Assembly: GCF_039544205.1 (NCBI RefSeq)
Contig: NZ_BAABLF010000028.1
Span: 1-64,000, forward strand
Reading direction: 5' to 3'
Origin: Ferrimonas gelatinilytica
Lineage (GTDB): Bacteria > Pseudomonadota > Gammaproteobacteria > Enterobacterales > Shewanellaceae
Length of the DNA stretch: 64,000 nt
In this document: positions 8,447-15,069 of the stretch, piece by piece
How the letters are laid out: every line of letters starts with the position of its first letter
Position numbering within the stretch: the stretch's first letter is position 1
Made by a program: the position numbers and the translations under genes
Notes under the pieces: generated by a model
Seen by the model: the letters and a program-made list of their open reading frames with translations, nothing else
What the model was told of the DNA's origin: nothing
Database searches by the model: none

Positions 8447-9388
8447 ATGAGCAGCCAGGTTAACGCCCTTTCTATCAAGGCGTTGCGAAAAACCTACGAC
8501 GGCGGTGTTGAGGCACTGAAAGGGATCGACCTCACCGTGCAGCAGGGGGACTTCTTCGCCCTCCTTGGCCCCAACGGCGCCGGAAAATCCACCACCATTG
8601 GCATCATCAGTGCCCTGGTCAACAAGACCCAGGGAGAGGTGAGCGTATTTGGCCACAGCATCGATACGGCGCTCAACGCGGCCAAAAAGTGCATCGGCCT
8701 CGTCCCGCAGGAGTTTAACTTCAACCAGTTCGAAACCGTTCTCCAGATCGTGGTCAACCAAGCAGGCTACTACGGAGTGCCCCGTTCCGAGGCGCTGGTT
8801 CGGGCCGAAAAGTACCTGGGACAGCTGGACCTGTGGGAGAAGCGGGATGCCAGGGCCCGGGAATTATCCGGCGGCATGAAGCGGCGATTGATGATCGCCC
8901 GCGCCCTGATGCACGAGCCCAAGCTGCTGATCCTGGATGAGCCCACCGCTGGTGTGGATATCGAGATCCGCCGCTCCATGTGGCGCTTCCTGAAACAGAT
9001 CAATCAGGAAGGGGTGACCATCATTCTGACCACCCACTACCTGGAGGAGGCGGAGATGCTGTGCAGGAATATTGGCATCATCGACAAGGGGTTGCTGGTG
9101 GAGTGCACCAGTATGAAATCACTGCTTGCCAAACTGCATATCGAAACCTTTATGCTCGATCTCAAGCCCGGTAGCGGTGAGGTTCGCCTCGAGGGGGTTG
9201 AATGGCGTCGACTGGACGACAACACCCTGGAGGTCGACGTGGAAAAGAGTGCCAGCCTCAATGGGGTATTTGCCCAACTGACGGAGCAGGGGGTCGAGGT
9301 CCAATCGATGCGCAACAAGGCGAATCGACTGGAGGAGTTGTTCGTGTCCCTGGTCGAGAATGGCCGTCAGCGGAAGGAGGTTAAATGA
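8447..9388 (+). CDS. ABC transporter ATP-binding protein, YadG type
   Basis: A 313-residue ATPase of an ABC-2 exporter. Walker A is GPNGAGKST near residue 42, the signature is LSGGMKRR near 144, Walker B with D-loop is LLILDEPTAGVD near 163, and the switch His is in TTHYLEEAE. The C-terminal 90 residues are the usual regulatory tail of the YadG/CcmA-like group. The start has AAGGGG upstream. The stop overlaps the permease start by four bases, so the two subunits are co-translated. The substrate is not visible from sequence; YadGH-type pairs are generally annotated only as exporters. Confidence 0.9.
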   Translation: MSSQVNALSIKALRKTYDGGVEALKGIDLTVQQGDFFALLGPNGAGKSTTIGIISALVNKTQGEVSVFGHSIDTALNAAKKCIGLVPQEFNFNQFETVLQIVVNQAGYYGVPRSEALVRAEKYLGQLDLWEKRDARARELSGGMKRRLMIARALMHEPKLLILDEPTAGVDIEIRRSMWRFLKQINQEGVTIILTTHYLEEAEMLCRNIGIIDKGLLVECTSMKSLLAKLHIETFMLDLKPGSGEVRLEGVEWRRLDDNTLEVDVEKSASLNGVFAQLTEQGVEVQSMRNKANRLEELFVSLVENGRQRKEVK

Positions 9389-10155
9389 GTCACCCCTATT
9401 GGATCGCCTTTACCAGCCTGGTTCGTAAAGAGGTTACCCGGTTCAGCCGGATCTGGGTGCAGACCCTAGTTCCCCCGGCAATCACCATGACCCTCTACTT
9501 CCTGATCTTCGGCAATCTCATCGGCTCCCGAATTGGCCAGATGGGGGGATTCAGTTACATGGAGTTCATCATGCCGGGCTTGATCATGATGTCAGTGATC
9601 ACTAACTCCTACGCCAACGTGGCCAGCTCCTTCTTCAGTGCCAAGTTCCAGCGCAACATCGAAGAACTGCTGGTCGCGCCGGTGCCCAATATCTTGATCA
9701 TCCTGGGGTACGTGGCCGGCGGTGTTGCACGGGGGCTCTGCGTCGGAGCGATTGTCACCCTGGTGGGGCTGTTCTTTGTTGATATTCAGATCCACAACTT
9801 GCCGGTGCTGCTGCTGACGCTGCTGATGACCTCGACCGCGTTTGCCCTGGGGGGACTCATTAACGCCGTCTTTGCCAAGACCTTCGATGACATCAGCATC
9901 ATCCCGACCTTTGTGTTGACGCCACTGACCTATCTGGGGGGGGTGTTCTACTCCATCAGCTTGCTGCCGGAACTCTGGCAGGGGATCTCCCAGCTTAACC
10001 CGGTGGTCTACACCATCAACGCCTTCCGTTACGGCTTCCTTGGTTACAGCGATGTCAGCCTGGCCCTCTCCCTGTCGGTTCTGACCGCACTCATTGTGGC
10101 CCTGGGCGCCGTCGCCTATACCTTGATTGACCGAGGCATAGGATTAAGGCACTGA
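9385..10155 (+). CDS. ABC-2 type transporter permease, YadH type
   Basis: A 256-residue inner-membrane protein with about six hydrophobic segments and the ABC-2 pattern (LVRKEVTRFSRIWVQTLVPP at the N terminus, then FGNLIGSRIG and ITNSYANVASSFFSAKFQ). It pairs with the ATPase encoded immediately upstream; the genes overlap by four bases. The stop overlaps the start of the next gene (TGATG), so the methyltransferase gene is part of the same transcript. Function is export of an unidentified substrate. Confidence 0.9.
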   Translation: MSHPYWIAFTSLVRKEVTRFSRIWVQTLVPPAITMTLYFLIFGNLIGSRIGQMGGFSYMEFIMPGLIMMSVITNSYANVASSFFSAKFQRNIEELLVAPVPNILIILGYVAGGVARGLCVGAIVTLVGLFFVDIQIHNLPVLLLTLLMTSTAFALGGLINAVFAKTFDDISIIPTFVLTPLTYLGGVFYSISLLPELWQGISQLNPVVYTINAFRYGFLGYSDVSLALSLSVLTALIVALGAVAYTLIDRGIGLRH

Positions 10156-10826
10156 TGAGCAGCGGCGACTCAAGGGTTATACAGTCCAACCAGACAGGGA
10201 TCCACGATAACCTGCTGGCGACGGTTCGACGGCACCTGAAGCATCCTTTCCAGGCTCCCTATGCCGAACACAGCCTGGCACTGTTCGAGGAGCTGAAAGC
10301 CTGGAGGGAGGCCGATGGTCGTCCCCTGGTACTGGACTCCTGCTGCGGGGTCGGTGAGTCAACCGCGAACCTGGCCAGGATGCACCCGGAGGCCCTGGTG
10401 CTGGGACTGGATAAGTCGGCGGCCCGGATCAGCAAGCATGACTCTTACAACAGTGGGTTGGAGAACTATCGTGTTGCCCGGGGAAATTTAAACGACCTCT
10501 GGCGGCTCATGGTTGAAGATGGATGGGCACCAACCCATCACTACATCCTTTATCCCAATCCCTGGCCCAAGTCCTCGCATCTGCAGCGACGCTGGCACGG
10601 TGGGCCTCTATTTCCCTCCATCCTGGCGCTGGGGGGGCAGCTGGAACTCAGATCCAACTGGCAGCTCTACCTTGAGGAGTTTTCGGCGGCTCTGGCGGAG
10701 GCTGGCCACCGCGGGACCTGTGAGCCCCTGCCGGAGGCACCACCGTTGACCCCTTTCGAGCGAAAATATGGTCAGTCTGGTCAGGCACTCTTTCGGCTTC
10801 GCTGTCGGCTTCCTACTTCGGGTTAG
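10155..10826 (+). CDS. TrmB-like SAM-dependent methyltransferase
   Basis: A 223-residue protein of the tRNA (guanine-N7) methyltransferase superfamily. The SAM-binding motif is VLDSCCGVGESTANLA, in place of the usual EIGFGMG. The catalytic-region motif is YPNPWPKSSHLQRRWHG, which corresponds to the DPWxKxRHxKRR motif of TrmB. The C terminus TPFERKYGQSGQALFRL also matches the family pattern. The weakened glycine loop and its position behind an ABC exporter suggest a paralogue and not the main TrmB, but it could still modify tRNA. Its start overlaps the permease stop, so it is translationally coupled. Confidence 0.75.
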   Translation: MSSGDSRVIQSNQTGIHDNLLATVRRHLKHPFQAPYAEHSLALFEELKAWREADGRPLVLDSCCGVGESTANLARMHPEALVLGLDKSAARISKHDSYNSGLENYRVARGNLNDLWRLMVEDGWAPTHHYILYPNPWPKSSHLQRRWHGGPLFPSILALGGQLELRSNWQLYLEEFSAALAEAGHRGTCEPLPEAPPLTPFERKYGQSGQALFRLRCRLPTSG

Positions 10827-10860
10827 GCTTTCGGCGACGACACCCTGCTATGTGACAATA

Positions 10861-10887
10861 AAAAAACGGGCCAAACGGCCCGTTTTT
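10861..10887. terminator. Bidirectional intrinsic terminator
   Basis: AAAAAACGGGCC, loop AAA, then GGCCCGTTTTT. The A run on one side and T run on the other let it serve both the plus-strand ABC/methyltransferase unit and the minus-strand small gene that ends at 10915. Confidence 0.88.
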
Positions 10888-10914
10888 CAATGGGTGTGCC
10901 AAACGGCCGGAGTC

Positions 10915-11052
10915 CTACTCCTCTTTGAGCCTATGCTCTGCCGCCTCTTCCAGAAGGTCGACCAGCTGTTGCCCCAGCCGACCTTCCCGCCAGTTCTGCT
11001 GGTGCTCCTGGGGCTGGTGGGTGGGCACTCCCTGTTTTTCATGCTCTGCCAT
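10915..11052 (-). CDS. Small acidic hydrophilic protein, 45 aa
   Basis: A 45-residue frame read on the minus strand, beginning MAEHEKQGVPTHQPQEHQQN and ending in EEAAEHRLKEE. It has an excellent ribosome site (GGAGGT, five bases before ATG). A bidirectional terminator lies 27 bases after its stop. The protein has no Cys and no membrane segment, and is rich in Gln, Glu and His. The second half (GRLGQQLVDLLEEAAEHRL) looks like an amphipathic helix. I do not recognise the family. The paired translation and termination signals argue that it is expressed. Confidence 0.6.
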   Translation of the reverse strand: MAEHEKQGVPTHQPQEHQQNWREGRLGQQLVDLLEEAAEHRLKEE

Positions 11053-11701
11053 ATTACCTCCGTGGATGATCACTCATGATCCCAATTAATAACAGTCCAG
11101 ACACAAAAGATCGAGAGCCAATGTAGATGAAAAATGGGCCGTAGGAGGGGGTATTTTTGTAATTGCTTTTTGTTCAAGCAGTTAACGTCTCAGCGAGATC
11201 TTAAAAACTGTCACTCTGATCCCCCGGACGCGCAGACTGATGCGCACGGCAGGTTCACCCAATGGATCTGAAGGTCGGTAGCAATGTTAGGCCTGTCGCT
11301 GCAGCTTCTCAAGGGCTGCTGGTCCACGGACAACTCTGATCGTATGCGTGCTCCATATCTGGGGCACAGTGCCAAGCGGAGGCGGTCATTGGGGAGTGAG
11401 AGCAGATCTTGCCGGTGGCACGCCAGCATTAGGGCTAAGGGCGTTCCCAAGAGCGCGACATGGTGTCGTCGTGGTGACACTTGTGGACAATTTGTCTCTC
11501 TTGCTCCCTTTGCTTTGTCATTACTTACGCCAATTTGGCTTTACTGCGACGCCTGGCTTGTTTTTGATCTGTTCCCGGCGTGGCGCGTGAGCCACTTTGT
11601 CCATTTTTGGGGCGGAACTTTGCCCTAGAGCACAGTGTTACAGGGGGACATTTTATAGAGTGGCGAGGTGATTGAATGATTGATTATCTCTAGGGGACGT
11701 T
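11053..11701. other. Long intergenic region without a supportable gene
   Basis: About 650 bases. Overlapping open frames on both strands (11211-11480 minus; 11284-11628 and 11348-11590 plus) have no convincing ribosome site, low-complexity Arg/Ser/Cys-rich translations and no recognisable family, so I do not call them. The right end should hold the promoter of the TetR gene; an AT-rich stretch near 11650-11690 is the likeliest place. The left end should hold the promoter of the small minus-strand gene. Confidence 0.5.
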
Positions 11702-12466
11702 ATGACAGGGCAGGCCATGGAAGTGGGCTTATCGGGACATTGGGGATCGCCTAACCAGGCGCGATTTCGCCAACGGGATCAGGTTCTAATTCGACTGGCT
11801 GAGCGGCTGATTGAACAGCAGGGATTGGTGTCGTTCCGCTTTTCCGAACTGGCGCCGCTGGCGGGCTGCAGTGCGGGTACCCTCTACAAACACTTTGCCA
11901 GTAAAGAGGATCTGCTTATTGCGATCTTCGCTCGGCAGGTCGAGGGACTGGTTGCGAGCCAGCCGCACTTCCTGAGTTGCTCACTAAGCCATGCCGAGTG
12001 CTGGATTGCCATGCACCTCTACGCCGTTATGGCCAGTCAGCAGGCGAATTGGTCTTTGGGGCTCAATACCCTGGGAGGGGCACCCCAGGTGCTGGAGAAG
12101 GCGAGCGATTTTCGCGTTCAGGAACTGAAAATGTACCTGACGCAGTTTTACAACACCATCCTGCGGGTTATCGAAGGGGCGCGGATCCAAGGAGAGCTGT
12201 GTGCCACGGATCAACAGGTGCAAACGGTGCATACCATGCTGAGCTATTTCCAGCGTGGAGCCGCCGGTACCCTGGAAAACCCTTTGATGGAGGATGCCGT
12301 CGCGGGACTGAGTGCCCGCCAGCTGTATGATGCCTTTGCGGTATTCATCAATACGCTGGAGTGGAAGCAACCACTGAGGGTGGACTCCTACAGTCGAATC
12401 ATCGCGGCAGTGGAACTGCAGCTGAGTGAGCGCCAGGCCGAGCGTGAACTGCTGGCCGTGATCTAA
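11702..12466 (+). CDS. TetR family transcriptional regulator
   Basis: A 254-residue protein with a TetR-type helix-turn-helix at about residues 50-72 (FRFSELAPLAGCSAGTLYKHF, read as two parts around GCSAG), followed by SKEDLLIAIFARQVEG. The C-terminal ligand-binding half is not similar to anything I can name. About 25 residues precede the domain. An AGGGGA site lies upstream of ATG 11702. No target gene is adjacent on the same transcript, since a terminator follows and the tRNA cluster is on the other strand, so the regulon cannot be inferred. Confidence 0.85.
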   Translation: MTGQAMEVGLSGHWGSPNQARFRQRDQVLIRLAERLIEQQGLVSFRFSELAPLAGCSAGTLYKHFASKEDLLIAIFARQVEGLVASQPHFLSCSLSHAECWIAMHLYAVMASQQANWSLGLNTLGGAPQVLEKASDFRVQELKMYLTQFYNTILRVIEGARIQGELCATDQQVQTVHTMLSYFQRGAAGTLENPLMEDAVAGLSARQLYDAFAVFINTLEWKQPLRVDSYSRIIAAVELQLSERQAERELLAVI

Positions 12467-12486
12467 CCAGTGCGTCAACCTGTGAC

Positions 12487-12506
12487 GGGCCCTTAGGGGC
12501 CCTTTT
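12487..12506 (+). terminator. Intrinsic terminator after tetR-type gene
   Basis: GGGCCC, loop TTA, GGGGCCC, TTTT, 20 bases after the stop codon. Confidence 0.75.
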
Positions 12507-12580
12507 GCGTTGTGCGGACTGGGCTGTTTCTTTCCACGCTAATCTTTACGGCGTGGATTTGGTGCTGGGCAACAACAGAA

Positions 12581-12607
12581 AGCCCCGGCTCGAGTGAGCC
12601 GGGGCTT
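12581..12607 (-). terminator. Terminator of the tRNA-Leu operon
   Basis: AGCCCCGGCTC and GAGCCGGGGCT form a long GC-rich hairpin just after the last minus-strand tRNA gene. On the minus strand it is followed by TTTCTGTTGTT, a short T-rich tail. Confidence 0.7.
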
Positions 12608-12613
12608 AAAATC

Positions 12614-12700
12614 TGGTGCAGATGGGGAGACTTGAACTCCCACGTCCGTAAGGACACTAGCACCTGAAGCTAGCGCGTCTACCAATTCCGCCACATCTGC
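12614..12700 (-). tRNA. tRNA-Leu(CAG), copy 4 in transcription order
   Basis: An 87-base class II tRNA with encoded CCA, the anticodon loop TTCAGGT (anticodon CAG) and a long variable arm. The acceptor stem is GCAGATG paired with CATCTGC. Confidence 0.97.
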
Positions 12701-12705
12701 AAATG

Positions 12706-12792
12706 TGGTGCACAAGGGGAGACTTGAACTCCCACGTCCGAAAGGACACTAGCACCTGAAGCTAGCGCGTCTACCAATTCCGCCACTTGTGC
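12706..12792 (-). tRNA. tRNA-Leu(CAG), copy 3 in transcription order
   Basis: An 87-base copy with the same anticodon CAG and body but a different acceptor stem, GCACAAG paired with CTTGTGC. The changes are compensatory. The CCA end is encoded. Confidence 0.97.
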
Positions 12793-12823
12793 ATAAAACT
12801 GTTTGCATACCACCATGAAAACA

Positions 12824-12910
12824 TGGTGCAGAAGGGGAGACTTGAACTCCCACGTCCGTAAGGACACTAGCACCTGAAGCTAGCGCGTCTACCAATTCCG
12901 CCACTTCTGC
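12824..12910 (-). tRNA. tRNA-Leu(CAG), copy 2 in transcription order
   Basis: An 87-base copy, anticodon CAG, with the acceptor stem GCAGAAG paired with CTTCTGC. The CCA end is encoded. Confidence 0.97.
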
Positions 12911-12933
12911 TCGGTATGTCTTTGTCTCAACGA

Positions 12934-13020
12934 TGGTGCAGATGGGGAGACTTGAACTCCCACGTCCGTGAGGACACTAGCACCTGAAGCTAGCGCGTCT
13001 ACCAATTCCGCCACATCTGC
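12934..13020 (-). tRNA. tRNA-Leu(CAG), copy 1 in transcription order
   Basis: The first of four tandem copies, 87 bases, anticodon CAG, acceptor stem GCAGATG paired with CATCTGC. It lies 28 bases downstream of a strong promoter -10 box. Confidence 0.97.
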
Positions 13021-13048
13021 GTCGTATTCATCGTTGGTACGGAGGCGC

Positions 13049-13076
13049 ATTATAGGGAGATTCTGATGCCGGTCAA
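13049..13076 (-). promoter_or_regulatory. Sigma-70 promoter of the tRNA-Leu operon
   Basis: On the minus strand, TTGACC (13071-13076) and a perfect TATAAT (13049-13054) are separated by 16 bases. A GC-rich stretch GCGCC follows the -10 box, the discriminator type seen in promoters under stringent (ppGpp/DksA) control. Growth-rate control is inferred from that type. Confidence 0.82.
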
Positions 13077-13091
13077 CACTCGCAGAGGAAA

Positions 13092-14126
13092 TTATTTTTT
13101 GTCTGCGTAGATTTTGAACTTGTTGTCCTGCCCGATGATATTGACGCGGCCAAAAGCGCGATCCAGGTCTTCTCCATAGGGGAGATGCTGGTTGGCGACG
13201 ATGATCAACTGGCCTCCCGGTGCCAGGGCGTTGGCCGCATCTTGAATGAAGCGGCGGGCTACGTCGAAGCTCTGATCCCGCCCCTGGTGAAAGGGGGGAT
13301 TGGAGACGATCAGGTCAAACTTGCCGGTGACCTTGGCTAAGCCATTCGAGGCGAGCACACGGCCCCGGCACCCGTTGAGACGGAGGCTCTCTTCGGCAGC
13401 CTTCAGGGCCAGCGCACTGACATCGACCAGGGTTAAATCGATCTTTGGGTTTCTTCGGGCGAGAAAGGCGCCGATGATGCCGTCGCCGCAGCCAAAGTCC
13501 AGAACACGTCCCTGAGGAAGTTGGGGCAGGTGCGCCAGTAACAAGCGGGTACCTTGATCCAGGGTGCCATGTCCAAATACGCCGGGAAGAGAGGCCAGGG
13601 GCAGCGTGCCATCCGGTGTCGTAACGTCATGGTGTAGCCACCATGGATTCGTCTCCCAGGGCTGAGTCTCAAGATTGTGTCCCTGCAGCAGCTGACAGTG
13701 GGCTCCGGATGCCACTTTATTTGGTGGCGTGACCCAACGGGCCAGAGCCTTCCCTGCCGAGCGGATCCCCCCCTTGTTGTCGCCCACCCAGTAGATTGGG
13801 GCTTCTGGCGGCAGCTGTGAGGCCGCCATGGCGGTGAGGTAGAGCAGCTCTGCCTTGGACTTGGGTAGCCGTATCAAGGCGGCATCGAAGGGGGGGAGGG
13901 ACAGGGCCTCAAGATCCGCGCCGAAGTGTCTGTGGATCTGGGATGGAAGCAGACTGTCCAGAGCTTCGTAGGTAAGCAGGTCACTGCTTAACAAGGTGAC
14001 GCGACAATCTTGTTTCGCGATCAGCGTCGGTAACTCATCACTGTCCGGATTGAGAATAAGGAGACTCTGGCCCGCAAAAAGGTCCAGGTTTTTGGCCACT
14101 AGGCGGCTGGGATTCGTGAGTGCCAT
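13092..14126 (-). CDS. rsmC: 16S rRNA m2G1207 methyltransferase
   Basis: A 344-residue protein, the same size as E. coli RsmC. It has the duplicated layout: an N-terminal degenerate methyltransferase half, then a catalytic half with the SAM loop VLDFGCGDGIIGAFLA near residue 205 and the NPPF motif in DLIVSNPPFHQGRDQ near 275. It methylates N2 of G1207 in 16S rRNA of the 30S subunit using SAM. It is transcribed toward the tRNA cluster but ends before that operon's promoter. It is divergent from the PstS-like gene. Confidence 0.93.
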   Translation of the reverse strand: MALTNPSRLVAKNLDLFAGQSLLILNPDSDELPTLIAKQDCRVTLLSSDLLTYEALDSLLPSQIHRHFGADLEALSLPPFDAALIRLPKSKAELLYLTAMAASQLPPEAPIYWVGDNKGGIRSAGKALARWVTPPNKVASGAHCQLLQGHNLETQPWETNPWWLHHDVTTPDGTLPLASLPGVFGHGTLDQGTRLLLAHLPQLPQGRVLDFGCGDGIIGAFLARRNPKIDLTLVDVSALALKAAEESLRLNGCRGRVLASNGLAKVTGKFDLIVSNPPFHQGRDQSFDVARRFIQDAANALAPGGQLIIVANQHLPYGEDLDRAFGRVNIIGQDNKFKIYADKK

Positions 14127-14315
14127 GGGATGTCATAAGGTGCTGGTGTGATGCCCATTATACGTGGAACGGGGATAAGTTGACCTACACTTATCTCGCA
14201 TTGGGGTAATAAGTTGAAATTAGCGGTGCGGGGCCTCTGGCTTTTGTTTTCCAGTCACGGCCTGTTCGGTATGAAGTGACACTGGATGGGTGACATAACG
14301 AAAAGGGAGTTTCTG

Positions 14316-14762
14316 GTGATTCCTAGGACACATTGGCACTCCGGTCTTTTGGTGCTGACCTTGTTGTCAGCGCTGGTGGTGGAAGCGGAGCCGGGTAAGG
14401 TGGAAGGGGTTCAAGTGATCGCTCATGACGGCGCCCCCGTTGGAACCCTGAGCCAACAGGATCTGCGTGCGATTTTTTCCATGAAGCAGAAGTTCTGGCC
14501 GGATGGTTCGGCGATTAACGTGTTTGTGCTGAATCCCCGGCATCCCATACACGAGCAGTTTTGCCGAAACAAGTTGCAGTTGCTGCCGTTTCAATTGGAT
14601 CGGGCGTGGGAGCGACAGGTGTATTCCGGTATCGGCAAACGCCCTGTGGTGGTGCTGACCTACGGCCAGATGCTGCGGCAGGTAGCCCAGACTCCCGGCG
14701 CCATCGGTTACCTGCCCAGCGATGTGGAAACGACGGCGTTTCCGGTGTCAGTGCGACCCTGA
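14316..14762 (+). CDS. PstS-like periplasmic substrate-binding protein
   Basis: A 148-residue protein. I prefer the GTG at 14316, six bases after AAGGGAG, because it places a normal signal peptide at the N terminus (IPRTHWHSGLLVLTLLSALV, cut after VEA). An ATG at 14286 is in frame but would bury that signal. The mature protein matches the short PstS/PBP-like family: LSQQDLRAIFSMKQKFWPDG, a VFVLNPRHPIHEQF segment, and TPGAIGYLP near the end. Such proteins often accompany GGDEF/EAL genes, as here, and may supply a ligand signal; no phosphate transporter genes are near. Confidence 0.72.
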   Translation: MIPRTHWHSGLLVLTLLSALVVEAEPGKVEGVQVIAHDGAPVGTLSQQDLRAIFSMKQKFWPDGSAINVFVLNPRHPIHEQFCRNKLQLLPFQLDRAWERQVYSGIGKRPVVVLTYGQMLRQVAQTPGAIGYLPSDVETTAFPVSVRP

Positions 14763-14889
14763 GCCGCAGGCCAAGGTAGGCGCGAATTGCCATGGTGTGG
14801 TGTTTGGGCCAAAGCCAGAAGAGCCCGGTGTTTAAAAGGTCGGGTAGACAGGATGGTCGTCGTAGGGCGAGCGCGAAGGAGGAGAGGCG

Positions 14890-15069
14890 GTGTTGATAGG
14901 AACAAGGTGTGAGCGCCTTAGGCTGGGTTTGAACCTGCTCCTCACCAGATTGTCCGGTGAAACGGGACGGAAACTGTGCAGCGCCAGAGTTGGCAACGAT
15001 GATGCGTGCCACCACGGAGCCATATCCCGCAGCTGGGTCGGTAACCTGCTGGCGAGGGCGCGGCGATGA
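14890..15069 (+). CDS. Possible small protein upstream of the GGDEF-EAL gene
   Basis: A 59-residue frame starting at GTG 14890, seven bases after a near-perfect AAGGAGG (14876-14882). Its TGA stop overlaps the ATG of the next gene (ATGA), the usual sign of translational coupling. The translation is Arg- and Leu-rich (starts VLIGTRCERLRLGLNLLLTR, ends NLLARARR), has no recognised family and uses several rare codons. It could be a coupling leader and not a functional protein, or chance. Confidence 0.3.
   Translation: MLIGTRCERLRLGLNLLLTRLSGETGRKLCSARVGNDDACHHGAISRSWVGNLLARARR

Noticed and set aside
11211..11628. Overlapping open frames in the 650-base gap before the TetR gene
   Set aside because: No ribosome site, odd Arg/Ser/Cys-rich composition and mutually overlapping frames on both strands; no recognisable family.
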